64,000 nt of DNA, taken from positions 580,949 to 644,948 of the forward strand of contig CAVQME010000010.1 of NCBI GenBank assembly GCA_963713545.1, in the 5' to 3' direction. Shown here in pieces: positions 44,695-53,215 of this stretch. The notes under the pieces are model-generated. The model was not told the DNA's origin. It did no database searches and was given only the letters and a program-made list of their open reading frames with translations. The position numbers were made by a program, and so were the translations under genes. The stretch is from CAVPLM01 sp963713545 (GTDB lineage: Bacteria > Actinomycetota > Thermoleophilia > RBG-16-64-13). Positions within the stretch are counted from its first letter, which is position 1. Every line of letters begins with the position of its first letter.

Positions 44695-44723
44695 TTGACG
44701 TTATTAACGTGTCCCGTTATTAT
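44695..44723 (+). promoter_or_regulatory. higBA promoter with operator palindrome
   Basis: TTGACG (44695-44700), a 17-bp spacer and TATTAT (44718-44723) form a near-consensus promoter, only 5 nt before the higB ATG, so the mRNA would be leaderless. The palindrome ACGTTA-T-TAACGT (44698-44710) and a second CGTTATTA (44715-44722) overlap it, a fitting operator for HigA. Confidence 0.75.
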
Positions 44724-44728
44724 CGGCC

Positions 44729-45007
44729 ATGCTCGTCTCCTTCAAGGATCGAGATACCCAGGCACTGTCTGGGGGCCGACGGGCCATACGGTTCGTTGCG
44801 ATCGAATCGGTCGCGCGACGCAAGTTGCGTCAGCTCGAGATCGCACAGTCACTCGAAGACCTTCGGGTGCCTCCGGGCAACCGGCTCGAGGCTCTGAGCG
44901 GCGACAGAGCCGATCAGCACAGCATCCGGGTGAACGATCGATACCGGCTCTGCTTCCGGTGGACGACAGCGGGCGCGGAAGACGTCGAGATCGTCGACTA
45001 CCACTGA
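44729..45007 (+). CDS. higB: HigB-type toxin (RelE superfamily)
   Basis: A 92-residue ribosome-dependent mRNA interferase of type II toxin-antitoxin systems. The HigB pattern is clear: VSFKDRDTQAL at the start, LRVPPGNRLEALSGDR in the middle and HSIRVNDRYRLCFRW before the final strand EIVDYH. Basic residues needed for mRNA cleavage are present. ATG follows the -10 box by 5 nt with no ribosome site. The antitoxin gene begins 11 bp later, toxin-first as usual for higBA. Confidence 0.92.
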   Translation: MLVSFKDRDTQALSGGRRAIRFVAIESVARRKLRQLEIAQSLEDLRVPPGNRLEALSGDRADQHSIRVNDRYRLCFRWTTAGAEDVEIVDYH

Positions 45008-45018
45008 GGAGGTGACGA

Positions 45019-45336
45019 ATGGACGAGATCAGACCTGTCACCCCGGGGGAACTCCTGCGCGAGGAGTTCCTAGCGCCGATGGGCATCACGAAGTACCGCC
45101 TGGCCAAAGAGATCGGCGTACCCGCGCAGCGCATCGGCGAGATCGTGGCCGGAAGGCGTTCCATCACGGCCGACACCGATCTCCGTCTCTGCAAGTTCTT
45201 CGGACTCTCCAAGGGCTATTGGCTTCGAGCTCAAGCTGCCTACGATACGGAAGTTGCGGAGGAGACTCTTTCGGCCGCGCTTGCGAAGATCAGGCCGTGG
45301 TCCGAGACGCAGGCCGGACTTATGCGGACGGCATAA
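45019..45336 (+). CDS. higA: HigA-type antitoxin (Xre-family HTH)
   Basis: A 105-residue antitoxin and repressor. The start PVTPGELLREEFLAPMGIT is diagnostic for HigA, followed by the helix-turn-helix YRLAKEIGVPAQRIGEIVAGRRSIT and FGLSKGYWLRAQAAYD. GAGGAGGTG lies about 5 nt before the ATG. It should bind the palindrome at the higB promoter and neutralise HigB. Confidence 0.93.
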   Translation: MDEIRPVTPGELLREEFLAPMGITKYRLAKEIGVPAQRIGEIVAGRRSITADTDLRLCKFFGLSKGYWLRAQAAYDTEVAEETLSAALAKIRPWSETQAGLMRTA

Positions 45337-45702
45337 CGCGCCCGGCGGACGTCGCCACACGACGTCCCGGCGCCTCGGGGCCTGCGCACCCGACGGTCCG
45401 GGGAGACGGGGTCTCCCGCGAGCGCACGCCCGCAGAATTCCCCTTTGCGGTGTGGAGCACCCGGGGCGCAGACTGATCGTAAGGGCGACCCCGGGGAGGG
45501 CGTGCACCCAGGGAAAGGGTGGCCACGGTGCGTCCGGTGTCCCCTCGCAGAGGCTAGTCGCGCGTGGTGTCGGCGCGCGCCGGAGCGAGGGGCACCGGGC
45601 GCTCCCTGACCCCGCGGTCCGGAACGTAGGCACGCCCGCCCCGGGTCTCACTCACCGTAAGGATAGGCGTCACGGGGGCTATGTTATACTCGTGCGCACT
45701 CC
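45337..45702. other. Intergenic, no gene seen
   Basis: 366 bp of GC-rich DNA between higA and tRNA-Leu. Frames through it show no ribosome site or family resemblance. A TATACT box at 45685-45690, 12 bp before the tRNA, is a probable -10 for tRNA-Leu. Confidence 0.5.
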
Positions 45703-45789
45703 GGGCGAGTGGCGGAATTGGCAGACGCGCTAGGTTCAGGGTCTAGTGAGCTTACGCTCGTGGGGGTTCAAGTCCCCCCTCGCCCACCA
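45703..45789 (+). tRNA. tRNA-Leu (CAG)
   Basis: An 87-nt class II tRNA with a long variable arm. Acceptor GGGCGAG pairs with CTCGCCC, the anticodon loop is TTCAGGG (anticodon CAG), the variable arm is TGAGCTTACGCTCG, the T-arm GGGGGTTCAAGTCCCCC, and ACCA is encoded at the 3' end. Confidence 0.95.
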
Positions 45790-45811
45790 ACTTGTTGCAT
45801 TGCCTCTGCCT

Positions 45812-46894
45812 ATGACCGATCTGGATAAGGACGACACCCTGGCTGAGCCAGGCGCCGAAGAGCGGAAACGGCGGCAGATAAAGCTCCTGCCGAAGCCTCT
45901 GCTCCGCCTCATCTTGCTGTTGGCCGGCATAATCATCGTGGTCGTCATCATCGTCGTCGTGACCACGAGCGCCATGGGCGGTGACGAGGCCGCCGACTAC
46001 GAGACCTACATGACTCAGGTGGCCGACATCCTCGAGCAATCGGACGCGATGGGGGCCGAACTGTCCGAGTTGCTCACGAACCCCGGCGACACCACCCGCG
46101 CCGAAATACAGACCCGCCTCGACCAGTATCTGGCCACATCCGAAAGATTGGCGCTCGAGGCCAAAGCTCTCCAGGCTCCGAAGGCGTTCGTCGACCAGAA
46201 CATCCATCAGTTCTTCGTCATGGTCATGGCTTTCCGCCACACCGGACTGACCGATCTCAAGCCCTCTCTCATGACGGCCCTCGAGGTGCAGGATACGGAG
46301 GTGTCGTCAGAGCAGATCTCCCGCGCCCTCTACTATCTGACCAACTCCGACTTCCTCTACAGGGAGGTCTTCATCCCCAAGGCCACCGACCTGCTTAAGG
46401 AGAAGGAGATCGCCGGGGTGACCGTTCCCGAGACCGAGTTCCTCCCCGACCCGGATATCGCCTCCAAATCCCGGGTCCAGGCGATCCTGGACACGCTCAA
46501 GAGCACCGGCAACCTCCAGGCCGTCCACGGAGTGGCGGTCGTCAAGGTGGTGGCCATGCCCGACGAGAAGGAGATCAAAGGCGGCGATACCTACAACCTG
46601 CAGTCGAGCGACGAGCTGGCCTTCCAGGTGACCGTCGAGAACCAGGGGAACATGGCAGAGAAGAACGTACCGGTCGTCGTCAGCCTTCTCTCCCCCGATT
46701 CCACGGAGCCGCAGGAAGTGACGGTGGAGATCCCCGAGCTCAAGCCCAAAGAGGACCTGACGGTAACAGTCGAAGGTCTGAATCCCACCGCTTACGGCGA
46801 AAAGGCCCTGCTGAGCGTGGAGGTAGGACCGGTCAAAGACGAGAAATACAAGGACAACAACCGGGTAGAGGCCGAGGTCATCTTCACACTCTAG
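45812..46894 (+). CDS. Membrane-anchored protein with CARDB-like domain
   Basis: A 360-residue protein of unknown role. A short cytoplasmic N-terminus is followed by one TM helix (near 30-52, ILLLAGIIIVVVIIVVV). The extracellular part has a helical region (about 60-215) and a C-terminal Ig-like CARDB domain (about 235-360: LAFQVTVENQGNMAEKNVPV, DNNRVEAEVIF), often used in adhesion. ATG at 45812, only 22 bp after tRNA-Leu and with no clear ribosome site or separate promoter. The DUF4446 gene follows 9 bp later, so these two probably work together. Confidence 0.78.
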   Translation: MTDLDKDDTLAEPGAEERKRRQIKLLPKPLLRLILLLAGIIIVVVIIVVVTTSAMGGDEAADYETYMTQVADILEQSDAMGAELSELLTNPGDTTRAEIQTRLDQYLATSERLALEAKALQAPKAFVDQNIHQFFVMVMAFRHTGLTDLKPSLMTALEVQDTEVSSEQISRALYYLTNSDFLYREVFIPKATDLLKEKEIAGVTVPETEFLPDPDIASKSRVQAILDTLKSTGNLQAVHGVAVVKVVAMPDEKEIKGGDTYNLQSSDELAFQVTVENQGNMAEKNVPVVVSLLSPDSTEPQEVTVEIPELKPKEDLTVTVEGLNPTAYGEKALLSVEVGPVKDEKYKDNNRVEAEVIFTL

Positions 46895-46903
46895 GGGTCT
46901 GGA

Positions 46904-47743
46904 TTGAGCGCTGAGCAGGCATTCGAGATCGTAGCTATCGTGGCTATAGTGCTGGCCGCCGGAGCCGGGGTGGGTCTAGCCCTGGTCTATAGGAGACTCC
47001 AGCGCTATCAGCGCAATCAGCATGTGATCATGGGTTCGCGAGGGACGGTCGACATCGTGGAGCACGTGACCTCCCTGGACGAGAAGCTCGTGAACATGCG
47101 CATCGCCCTGGAGGATCTTACCCTGGCCACCCGAGACCACGACGTCCGCCTAGACGCCGCGTTCTCCCGGGTAGGGATCGTCCGCTTCGATGCCTATCAA
47201 GACTTGGGGGGCAGACAGAGCACCTCGCTCGCCCTGCTCAACAGCCAGGGCGACGGCGTGGTCGTCACCACCGTGGTCAGCCGCGATTTCGCCCGCATGT
47301 ACGTCAAGCTCCTCAAGGACGGCACCCCCGATATACCATTGGCACCGGAGGAGAGCGAGGCGGTGGAACAGGCCCGCGGCAGCGGCCCCTTCACAATACT
47401 GCCCAGGGTAGACGGCAGCCTCGCCGGTGGCCCGGGTCCCGACAAGGAGGTCGGCCTCGAAGAGGACGAGATACCCTTGTCGGTGGGCATTCCCGGCCGT
47501 CGGCCTCAGAGTGAGAGAGAGGTCGCGAGAGAGAACCGCAGACGCAAGCGCCAGGGGCTCCCCCCGGTGGAAGACGCGGTGGTACCTTCGGCGAAGGGTT
47601 GGGACGAACCTCAGACCCCGACGCCGGCCGGTGTGACCCTCGCCGACCAGTTCTTGGAGGAGCATAAAGCCGCCCGGCTCGGGACCGGCAACGGGGCCGA
47701 GAACACCGATCCGCCGGGAGTGGAGGACGACCGTGAGCTGTGA
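46904..47743 (+). CDS. DUF4446 family membrane protein
   Basis: A 279-residue protein. One N-terminal TM helix (about 7-29) precedes a coiled segment and the DUF4446 domain (to about 150): LDAAFSRVGIVRFDAYQDLGGRQSTSLALLN is the hallmark. The remaining 130 residues are charged and low complexity. TTG start with AGGGG 6 nt before it. It overlaps pheA by 11 bp. The function of DUF4446 is unknown; the conserved domain is predicted to be cytoplasmic. Confidence 0.85.
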   Translation: MSAEQAFEIVAIVAIVLAAGAGVGLALVYRRLQRYQRNQHVIMGSRGTVDIVEHVTSLDEKLVNMRIALEDLTLATRDHDVRLDAAFSRVGIVRFDAYQDLGGRQSTSLALLNSQGDGVVVTTVVSRDFARMYVKLLKDGTPDIPLAPEESEAVEQARGSGPFTILPRVDGSLAGGPGPDKEVGLEEDEIPLSVGIPGRRPQSEREVARENRRRKRQGLPPVEDAVVPSAKGWDEPQTPTPAGVTLADQFLEEHKAARLGTGNGAENTDPPGVEDDREL

Positions 47744-48683
47744 CGCTCCCGGGGGGGATCTGGCTCGCTGGCCGGTATCCTCCCTCTCTGAGCCGCTTCC
47801 CGTGGCAGCGTCTACACTCGGCTTCTTGGGTCCGTTCGGCACCTTCACCGAGGAGGCGCTCCGGGCCACCCTGGGCGAGGAAGAGCTCGAAGGCTGCGCC
47901 CGCCGATACCTGCCCTTTGCCACCATGCAGGACACCATCGAGGCGGTTTCGAGCGGTGAGGTGGACTGCGCCATCGTCCCCATCGAGAATTCCATCGAGG
48001 GCTCGGTGTCGGCCACGGTCGACCTCCTGGCCCACGAGATCGACAACCTGCAGATCGTCCGGGAGGTGCGGCACCCGATCCGCCACAGCCTCCTGGCCCG
48101 GCCCGGACTGACCCTGGAACAGATAACCAAGGTGTATTCGCACCCGCACGCCAACGCCCAATGTCGTGGGTGGCTGCGCCGCAATCTGCCCGGCCGGGAG
48201 GTCGAAGCCGCCAACTCCACCGCCAACGCGGTCGAGCGGGTCGCCGCATCCCAGGAGCCCTGGGCGGCCATCGGCAATCAGTTGGCTGGGAAAAGGTACG
48301 GATGCGCAGTGCTCGAGGCCGATATCGAGGATCACAACGACAATGAGACCCGCTTCGTGTTCCTGGCCCGGCAGCGCGAGCGCCAGGATTGGTTCGAGCC
48401 CTACAAGACCTCGGTGGTGTGCGAGATCATCAAAGACCAACCGGGAGCGTTGCTCCTGATCCTGCAGGAGTTCGCCTTCCGCCGCATCAACCTGACCAAG
48501 ATCGAGTCCCGGCCATCGAAACGGAGACTGGGAGACTACATCTTTCTCGTCGACATGGAGGGCAAGGTGGACGACGCACCTGTGGCCGACGCGCTGCGCT
48601 GCCTTTCCTGCAAGCAGCCACGACTGACGGTGCTCGGCAGCTACCCCGTAGGGAGGCCGCCCCGCCAGTCTACCCGGCCATGA
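47733..48683 (+). CDS. pheA: Prephenate dehydratase
   Basis: A 316-residue monofunctional PheA that converts prephenate to phenylpyruvate for phenylalanine synthesis. The PDT domain (about 28-205) has LGPFGTFTEEAL, PIENSIEGSVSATVDLL and the substrate motif NETRFVFL. The regulatory ACT domain (about 215-295) has DQPGALLLILQEFAFRRINL and IESRPSK, the Phe-binding ESRP motif, so feedback inhibition is expected. GTG start inside the DUF4446 end, with GGAGG upstream. Confidence 0.94.
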   Translation: MSCDAPGGDLARWPVSSLSEPLPVAASTLGFLGPFGTFTEEALRATLGEEELEGCARRYLPFATMQDTIEAVSSGEVDCAIVPIENSIEGSVSATVDLLAHEIDNLQIVREVRHPIRHSLLARPGLTLEQITKVYSHPHANAQCRGWLRRNLPGREVEAANSTANAVERVAASQEPWAAIGNQLAGKRYGCAVLEADIEDHNDNETRFVFLARQRERQDWFEPYKTSVVCEIIKDQPGALLLILQEFAFRRINLTKIESRPSKRRLGDYIFLVDMEGKVDDAPVADALRCLSCKQPRLTVLGSYPVGRPPRQSTRP

Positions 48684-48745
48684 TGACCATCAAGCCGGTG
48701 GGCGCGCCGATCATGAACACCCCGTCGTTGTCACCCTTGTTCTAG
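48680..48745 (+). CDS. Possible 21-residue leader peptide ahead of serS
   Basis: ATGATG at 48680 overlaps the pheA stop. The frame encodes a 21-residue peptide with two late serine codons (PSLSPLF) and stops at TAG 48743-48745, which forms part of the serS ribosome site TAGGAG. Its size and position fit a translational coupling or attenuation peptide, but short frames occur by chance. Confidence 0.3.
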   Translation: MMTIKPVGAPIMNTPSLSPLF

Positions 48746-48753
48746 GAGAACCC

Positions 48754-50028
48754 ATGCTCGACGTCAAACTCATCCGCAGCGAACCCGAACTCGTGCGCGA
48801 AGCCCTGCGCCGCCGGGGACACCACGCCGAGGCCGCGCTGGATGAGCTGTTGGAGTTGGACCGCCGGCGCCGGGAGATCCTGGTGGGGGTGGAGGAACGG
48901 CGCAGCCGCCGGAACGCGGTAAGCGAGGAGATCGCCCGAGCCAAGCGCAACAAGGAAGACGCGACGGCCACGATCGAGGCCATGCGGGTGGTGGGCGACG
49001 AGATCAAGGACTTGGAGGGGCGACTCAAGGACGTGGAGGCCTTGCTGGAAGAGGAGTTGCTCCAGGTGCCCAACCTCCCCGACCCGACGACGCCCGCCGG
49101 AGGTGAGGAAAACTCGGTGGCGATGCATCACTGGGGCGCACCGCGGGAGTTCGCCTTCGCGCCCAAAGACCACCTCGACCTGGCGCTGCCTTACGATCTC
49201 ATCGACATGGAACGCGGCGCCCGCACCTCCGGCAGCCGCTTCGCCTACCTCAAAGGCGACCTGGTCCTTCTACAGTTCGCGCTCGTGCAGTTCGCCATAC
49301 AGAAACTGGCCTCCAAGGGCTTCCGGCCCGTGGTCGTGCCCGTGCTGGTCCGCGACGAGGCCATGTATGGGACCGGTTTCTTTCCCACCGATATGCAGCA
49401 GGTCTACCGGGTGGAAGCCGACGGTCTCAACCTAGTGGGGACATCTGAGGTCCCGCTGGCCGCTCTGCACATGGACGAGATCCTTGATGAGGCGAGCCTC
49501 CCGCTGCGCTACGTCGGCTATTCGAGCTGCTTCCGGCGCGAGGCCGGTGCGGCCGGCAAGGACACTCGTGGCATCTTCCGGGTGCACCAGTTCGATAAGG
49601 TGGAGATGTTCAGCTTCTGCGCTCCGGACGCCTCGGGAGAGGAGCACGACTTCATGCGCTCCATCGAGGAGGAGATCCTGCAGGAGCTGGGCCTCCCGTA
49701 CCGGGCGGTCAACATCGCCGCCGGCGATCTGGGTGCGCCGGCCGCCAAGAAATACGATCTGGAGGTGTGGCTGCCCTCCCAGGGCCGTTACCGCGAGGTC
49801 ACCTCGTGCTCCAACTGCACCGATTACCAGGCCCGGCGCCTGAAGGTGCGGGCCAAGGGTGCGAAGGGCGGGCCGTACCTGATCCACACCCTGAACGGGA
49901 CCGTCATCGCGGTCGGCCGCGAGATCATCGCCATCATGGAGAACTACCAGACCGAGGATGGAAGCATCGAGGTGCCGGCCGCGCTCCGGCCGTTCCTGCC
50001 TCCCGGCATGGAGAGGATCGGCGCATGA
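48754..50028 (+). CDS. serS: Seryl-tRNA synthetase
   Basis: A 424-residue class II synthetase charging tRNA-Ser. The N-terminal coiled-coil arm (about 30-105) binds the long variable arm. The catalytic core has motif 2 at SSCFRREAGAAGKDTRGIFRVHQF and motif 3 at LNGTVIAVGREIIAIMENYQ. ATG with AGGAGA 5 nt upstream. The stop overlaps the pncA ATG by 4 bp, tying it to the NAD-salvage genes. Confidence 0.96.
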   Translation: MLDVKLIRSEPELVREALRRRGHHAEAALDELLELDRRRREILVGVEERRSRRNAVSEEIARAKRNKEDATATIEAMRVVGDEIKDLEGRLKDVEALLEEELLQVPNLPDPTTPAGGEENSVAMHHWGAPREFAFAPKDHLDLALPYDLIDMERGARTSGSRFAYLKGDLVLLQFALVQFAIQKLASKGFRPVVVPVLVRDEAMYGTGFFPTDMQQVYRVEADGLNLVGTSEVPLAALHMDEILDEASLPLRYVGYSSCFRREAGAAGKDTRGIFRVHQFDKVEMFSFCAPDASGEEHDFMRSIEEEILQELGLPYRAVNIAAGDLGAPAAKKYDLEVWLPSQGRYREVTSCSNCTDYQARRLKVRAKGAKGGPYLIHTLNGTVIAVGREIIAIMENYQTEDGSIEVPAALRPFLPPGMERIGA

Positions 50029-50672
50029 GCGAGAAGGTGCTCACCGGGGCGAACGATGCCCTAATCGTGGTGGACGTGCAGCGTGATTTCTGCCCGGGAG
50101 GAGCCTTGGGAGTCCCGGGAGGGGACGAGGTCATCCCCGTCATCAACCGTATGGCGCCGATGTTCGGCCGCTGGATCTATACGCGCGACTGGCACCCCGC
50201 CGACCACGTGAGCTTCTCCGACGATCCGGAGTTCCGAGAGGGATCCTGGCCACCACACGCGGTGCAAGGCACCCCGGGCGCAGAGTGGTGTCAGGGCCTC
50301 CAGATGCCCATGAACGCCATACTGGTCAGCAAGGCCGACGACCCTCGCCGCGAGGCCTACAGCGCTTTCCAGGTCGACCGGTTCGACCTGGCAGACTTCT
50401 TGCGCCACCGGAAGGTGGAGCGGGTGTTCATCGCCGGGCTGACCACCGACTACTGCGTGCGGCAGACGGCACTGGACGCGCGGGCCGCGGGCTTCACCGT
50501 GTACTTGGTGGAAGACGCCGTGCGCGGGGTCGCTCCGGAGACCACCGCCACGGCTCTGGCGGACATGCAGGCGGCGGGCATCGTACGGGTGAAGTCGGAC
50601 CAACTGGAGGACTCGGGCGATCGCCCGCCCATCGACTACGATGAAGGCGGGAACCTGGTGGAGCGCGACTGA
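50025..50672 (+). CDS. pncA: Nicotinamidase
   Basis: A 215-residue isochorismatase-fold amidase that hydrolyses nicotinamide to nicotinate. The catalytic triad is D17 (VDVQRDF), K103 (VSKADD) and C144 (TTDYCVRQ); the metal ligands are D55, H57 and H61 (TRDWHPADH). The ATG overlaps the serS stop and the last base of its stop is the first of the pncB ATG, so pncA and pncB form one salvage unit. Confidence 0.95.
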   Translation: MSEKVLTGANDALIVVDVQRDFCPGGALGVPGGDEVIPVINRMAPMFGRWIYTRDWHPADHVSFSDDPEFREGSWPPHAVQGTPGAEWCQGLQMPMNAILVSKADDPRREAYSAFQVDRFDLADFLRHRKVERVFIAGLTTDYCVRQTALDARAAGFTVYLVEDAVRGVAPETTATALADMQAAGIVRVKSDQLEDSGDRPPIDYDEGGNLVERD

Positions 50673-52183
50673 TGGAGGCCGACGTCTCCGAGCGTTGGGC
50701 CAAGCGGGAGGACCTGGCCCTTCTGACCGACTTCTACCAGCTCACCATGATGGGGGGCTATTGGAAGACCGGTCGCAAAGACCTGACCGCATGCTTCAAC
50801 TACTCGTTCCGCGACCTCCCCCCGCATAACGGCTTCGCCGTCACCGCCGGGCTGGAGCAGCTCCTCGACTTGGTGGAAGGTCTGCGCTTCACCGAACCGG
50901 ATCTGCACTACCTCGCCGGACTGAGGATCTTCGACGACGAGTTCATCGATTACCTGCGCACGTTCCGTCCGCGTTGCAGCATCGCCGCGGTGCCCGAGGG
51001 AACGGTGGTCTTCCCCCACGAGCCCATCCTGCAGGTGGAAGGTCCCCTGATCGAGGCCCAACTCCTGGAGACGGCGGTCCTCAACACCCTCAACTATCAG
51101 ACGCTGATAGCCACCAAGGCCGCCCGCATCAGACAGGCGTGCGGTACGGACAACCTGGTGGAGTTCGGACTGCGCCGAGCTCAGGGACCGGACGGGGGGT
51201 TGAGCGGATCGCGGGCCGCGTACATCGGGGGCGCGAGCAGCACCTCCAACGTGCTTGCAGGCAAGGTGTTCGGCATCCCGATCCAGGGCACTCACGCTCA
51301 TTCCTGGGTGATGAGCTTCGAGGACGAGCTCGAGGCCTTTCGCGCGTACGCGGAGTGCTACCCCGACCCCATCCTGCTCGTGGACACCTACGATACGCTG
51401 GCGTCGGGCCTGCCCAACGCGGTCACGGTGTTCAAGGAGCTGCGCGCAGCCGGCCGGCAGGTGCGCGCCGCCATACGTCTGGACTCCGGCGACCTCGCCC
51501 GGCTCAGCAAGGCGGCCTGGCGGATGTTCAAGGAGGCCGGGTTCGACGACCCGCTCATAGTCGCGTCGAATGAGTTGGACGAGGACCTTATCGCCGACCT
51601 CAAGCGACAAGGCGCGCCCGTCAACTCCTGGGGCGTGGGAACGCACCTCATCACTTCGTCCGACCATCCGGCTCTGGGCGGAGTCTACAAACTGGTAGCG
51701 GTCCGAGGAGACGATGGCACCTGGGAGCCGCGCATCAAGCTTTCGTCGAATCCCGCAAAGATGACCGACCCCGGCCGCAAACGGCTCGTCCGCTACTACG
51801 ACGGCGCCGACCGGCCCCTGGCCGACCTCATCCGGCTGGACGATGAGGCGCCCGATGCCATCGATCCCGGACAGGCCTACCCGCCGGTGCCGTTCGCCGA
51901 GAGGCACGACCTCTCGTTCCTCAGGGCGGTGTGGGATGCCGCCCGGTGCGAAGAACTGCTTCAGCCCGTGATGCTCGACGGTGAGCGCTTGAACCACCGG
52001 CCTTCATTGGGCGAGATCCGCACCCGCGCGCGGGCCCAGGTGACCGCACTGCCCGAGGAGATACGGCGGCTGCGCAACCCGGAGATCTACGCGGTGGGTT
52101 TGTCTCCGCGGCTGGCTGCGGAGAAGGTACGTCTCATCAGGCAGGCGCCGGGCGTGTTGGGGGCGGGCCCAGCCGCGACCTGA
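50672..52183 (+). CDS. pncB: Nicotinate phosphoribosyltransferase
   Basis: A 503-residue PncB/NAPRT that makes nicotinate mononucleotide from nicotinate and PRPP with ATP hydrolysis, the step after PncA. The N-terminus LLTDFYQLTMMGGYWK, the EFGLRRAQGPDGG loop, the phospho-histidine region GTHAHSWVMSF, RLDSGDLARLSK and the zinc-free C-terminal lobe are typical. Normal family length. Confidence 0.96.
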   Translation: MEADVSERWAKREDLALLTDFYQLTMMGGYWKTGRKDLTACFNYSFRDLPPHNGFAVTAGLEQLLDLVEGLRFTEPDLHYLAGLRIFDDEFIDYLRTFRPRCSIAAVPEGTVVFPHEPILQVEGPLIEAQLLETAVLNTLNYQTLIATKAARIRQACGTDNLVEFGLRRAQGPDGGLSGSRAAYIGGASSTSNVLAGKVFGIPIQGTHAHSWVMSFEDELEAFRAYAECYPDPILLVDTYDTLASGLPNAVTVFKELRAAGRQVRAAIRLDSGDLARLSKAAWRMFKEAGFDDPLIVASNELDEDLIADLKRQGAPVNSWGVGTHLITSSDHPALGGVYKLVAVRGDDGTWEPRIKLSSNPAKMTDPGRKRLVRYYDGADRPLADLIRLDDEAPDAIDPGQAYPPVPFAERHDLSFLRAVWDAARCEELLQPVMLDGERLNHRPSLGEIRTRARAQVTALPEEIRRLRNPEIYAVGLSPRLAAEKVRLIRQAPGVLGAGPAAT

Positions 52184-52191
52184 GTCGCGGC
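52172..52191. terminator. Hairpin at the pncB/thioesterase convergence
   Basis: An 8-bp stem GCCGCGAC/GTCGCGGC whose 4-nt loop contains the pncB TGA. It ends directly before the convergent stop codon. No T-run. Confidence 0.45.
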
Positions 52192-52620
52192 CTAACAGCT
52201 TCTCTGCTTCGGCACGTTCTCTCCCACCGGGATCGCAGTGGCCTGGCCCTTCGCCAGGACCCTTCTTTCGGAATTGGTGGCTACGAGTTCCACCACCATC
52301 AGCCGGCGCCCGCTATGAAGCAGGCGGCACTCGGCGCTGATCTTCTCACCGAGGCCGGCGGAGCGGAACTGACTTATGCTCCACTGCACCGCGACCGCGT
52401 CTACGCGCGCGTTCACGGTGATGGCGAAAGCGACGTCGAGCAGGGCGAAAACGAATGCACCGTGCGCGAGCCCATGCACCTGCAGGCACTGGTCGGTCAC
52501 CACAGCCGAGACCCGGGCGTGATCCTCCGCAGCCTCTTCGACCTCCATCCCGAACAGAGAGAAGAGCTTGTCGAGTGCGATCAACTTCTGCACCCGCTCG
52601 CTGATGTTCTGCTCGGCCAC
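52192..52620 (-). CDS. PaaI-family hotdog thioesterase
   Basis: A 142-residue single-hotdog-fold acyl-CoA thioesterase. The PaaI signature is present: QVHGLAHGAFVFALLDVAFA with the catalytic-loop H-G and the acidic residue on the central helix. Substrate not predictable. I set the start at GTG 52620, 5 nt after GGGGAGG; ATG 52656 in frame lacks a ribosome site. It converges on pncB. Confidence 0.85.
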   Translation of the reverse strand: MAEQNISERVQKLIALDKLFSLFGMEVEEAAEDHARVSAVVTDQCLQVHGLAHGAFVFALLDVAFAITVNARVDAVAVQWSISQFRSAGLGEKISAECRLLHSGRRLMVVELVATNSERRVLAKGQATAIPVGENVPKQRSC

Positions 52621-52804
52621 GTCTGCCTCCCCTGCCTCGGAGCTTCTCCCGTTCATGTCGCGTCGGCGCGCAACGCTGCCCCTCAAACTAGCACCAGAAG
52701 GATAGACTGGGAACCATCGCGACGGACGCGCGTGCGGCGCGGGGGTGGCCGGCCGGCGCGCCGGCATGTCGATCTGAGGTGTACGCGCACGAAAGGAGGC
52801 GACG

Positions 52805-53215
52805 ATGCCCAACCGCATCCGCATCGTCCTGGAAAAGGGTGAACTCGAGGCGGTCCTCGACGACTCAACGACCGCGACAGCTATCCAGGCGGCCCTCCCT
52901 CTCCAAGGAGACGTAGCTCGCTGGGGCGACGAGATCTACTTCACCATACCGGTCAGGGTCGAGGAAGCCGAAGACGCACGGCAGGACATGGCCGTAGGCG
53001 AGCTTGGCTATTGGCCGGTGGGAGCCGCCTTCTGCATCTTCTGGGGACCCACTCCCGCCAGCACCGGGCCCCTGCCTCGGGCTTACAGCAACGTGAACCC
53101 TTTCGGGAAGATCGAAGGCCAACGGGAGGCTGTACTCGCGTTGCTCACAACCGCGAGGGACGGCCAGGCGATCAGTGTGCTACCTGCCGCCGGGGAAGAG
53201 ACCTCGGGCTTCTAG
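52805..53215 (+). CDS. Cyclophilin-like fold protein
   Basis: A 136-residue small protein of the bacterial cyclophilin-like beta-barrel family (TM1367-like). Characteristic stretches are AALPLQGDVARWGDEIYF, GELGYWPVGAAFCIFWGPTP and YSNVNPFGKI. Biochemical role unknown; the family lacks clear prolyl isomerase residues. ATG 52805 with GAAAGGAGG about 5 nt before. Its stop overlaps the stop of the convergent small gene. Confidence 0.85.
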   Translation: MPNRIRIVLEKGELEAVLDDSTTATAIQAALPLQGDVARWGDEIYFTIPVRVEEAEDARQDMAVGELGYWPVGAAFCIFWGPTPASTGPLPRAYSNVNPFGKIEGQREAVLALLTTARDGQAISVLPAAGEETSGF

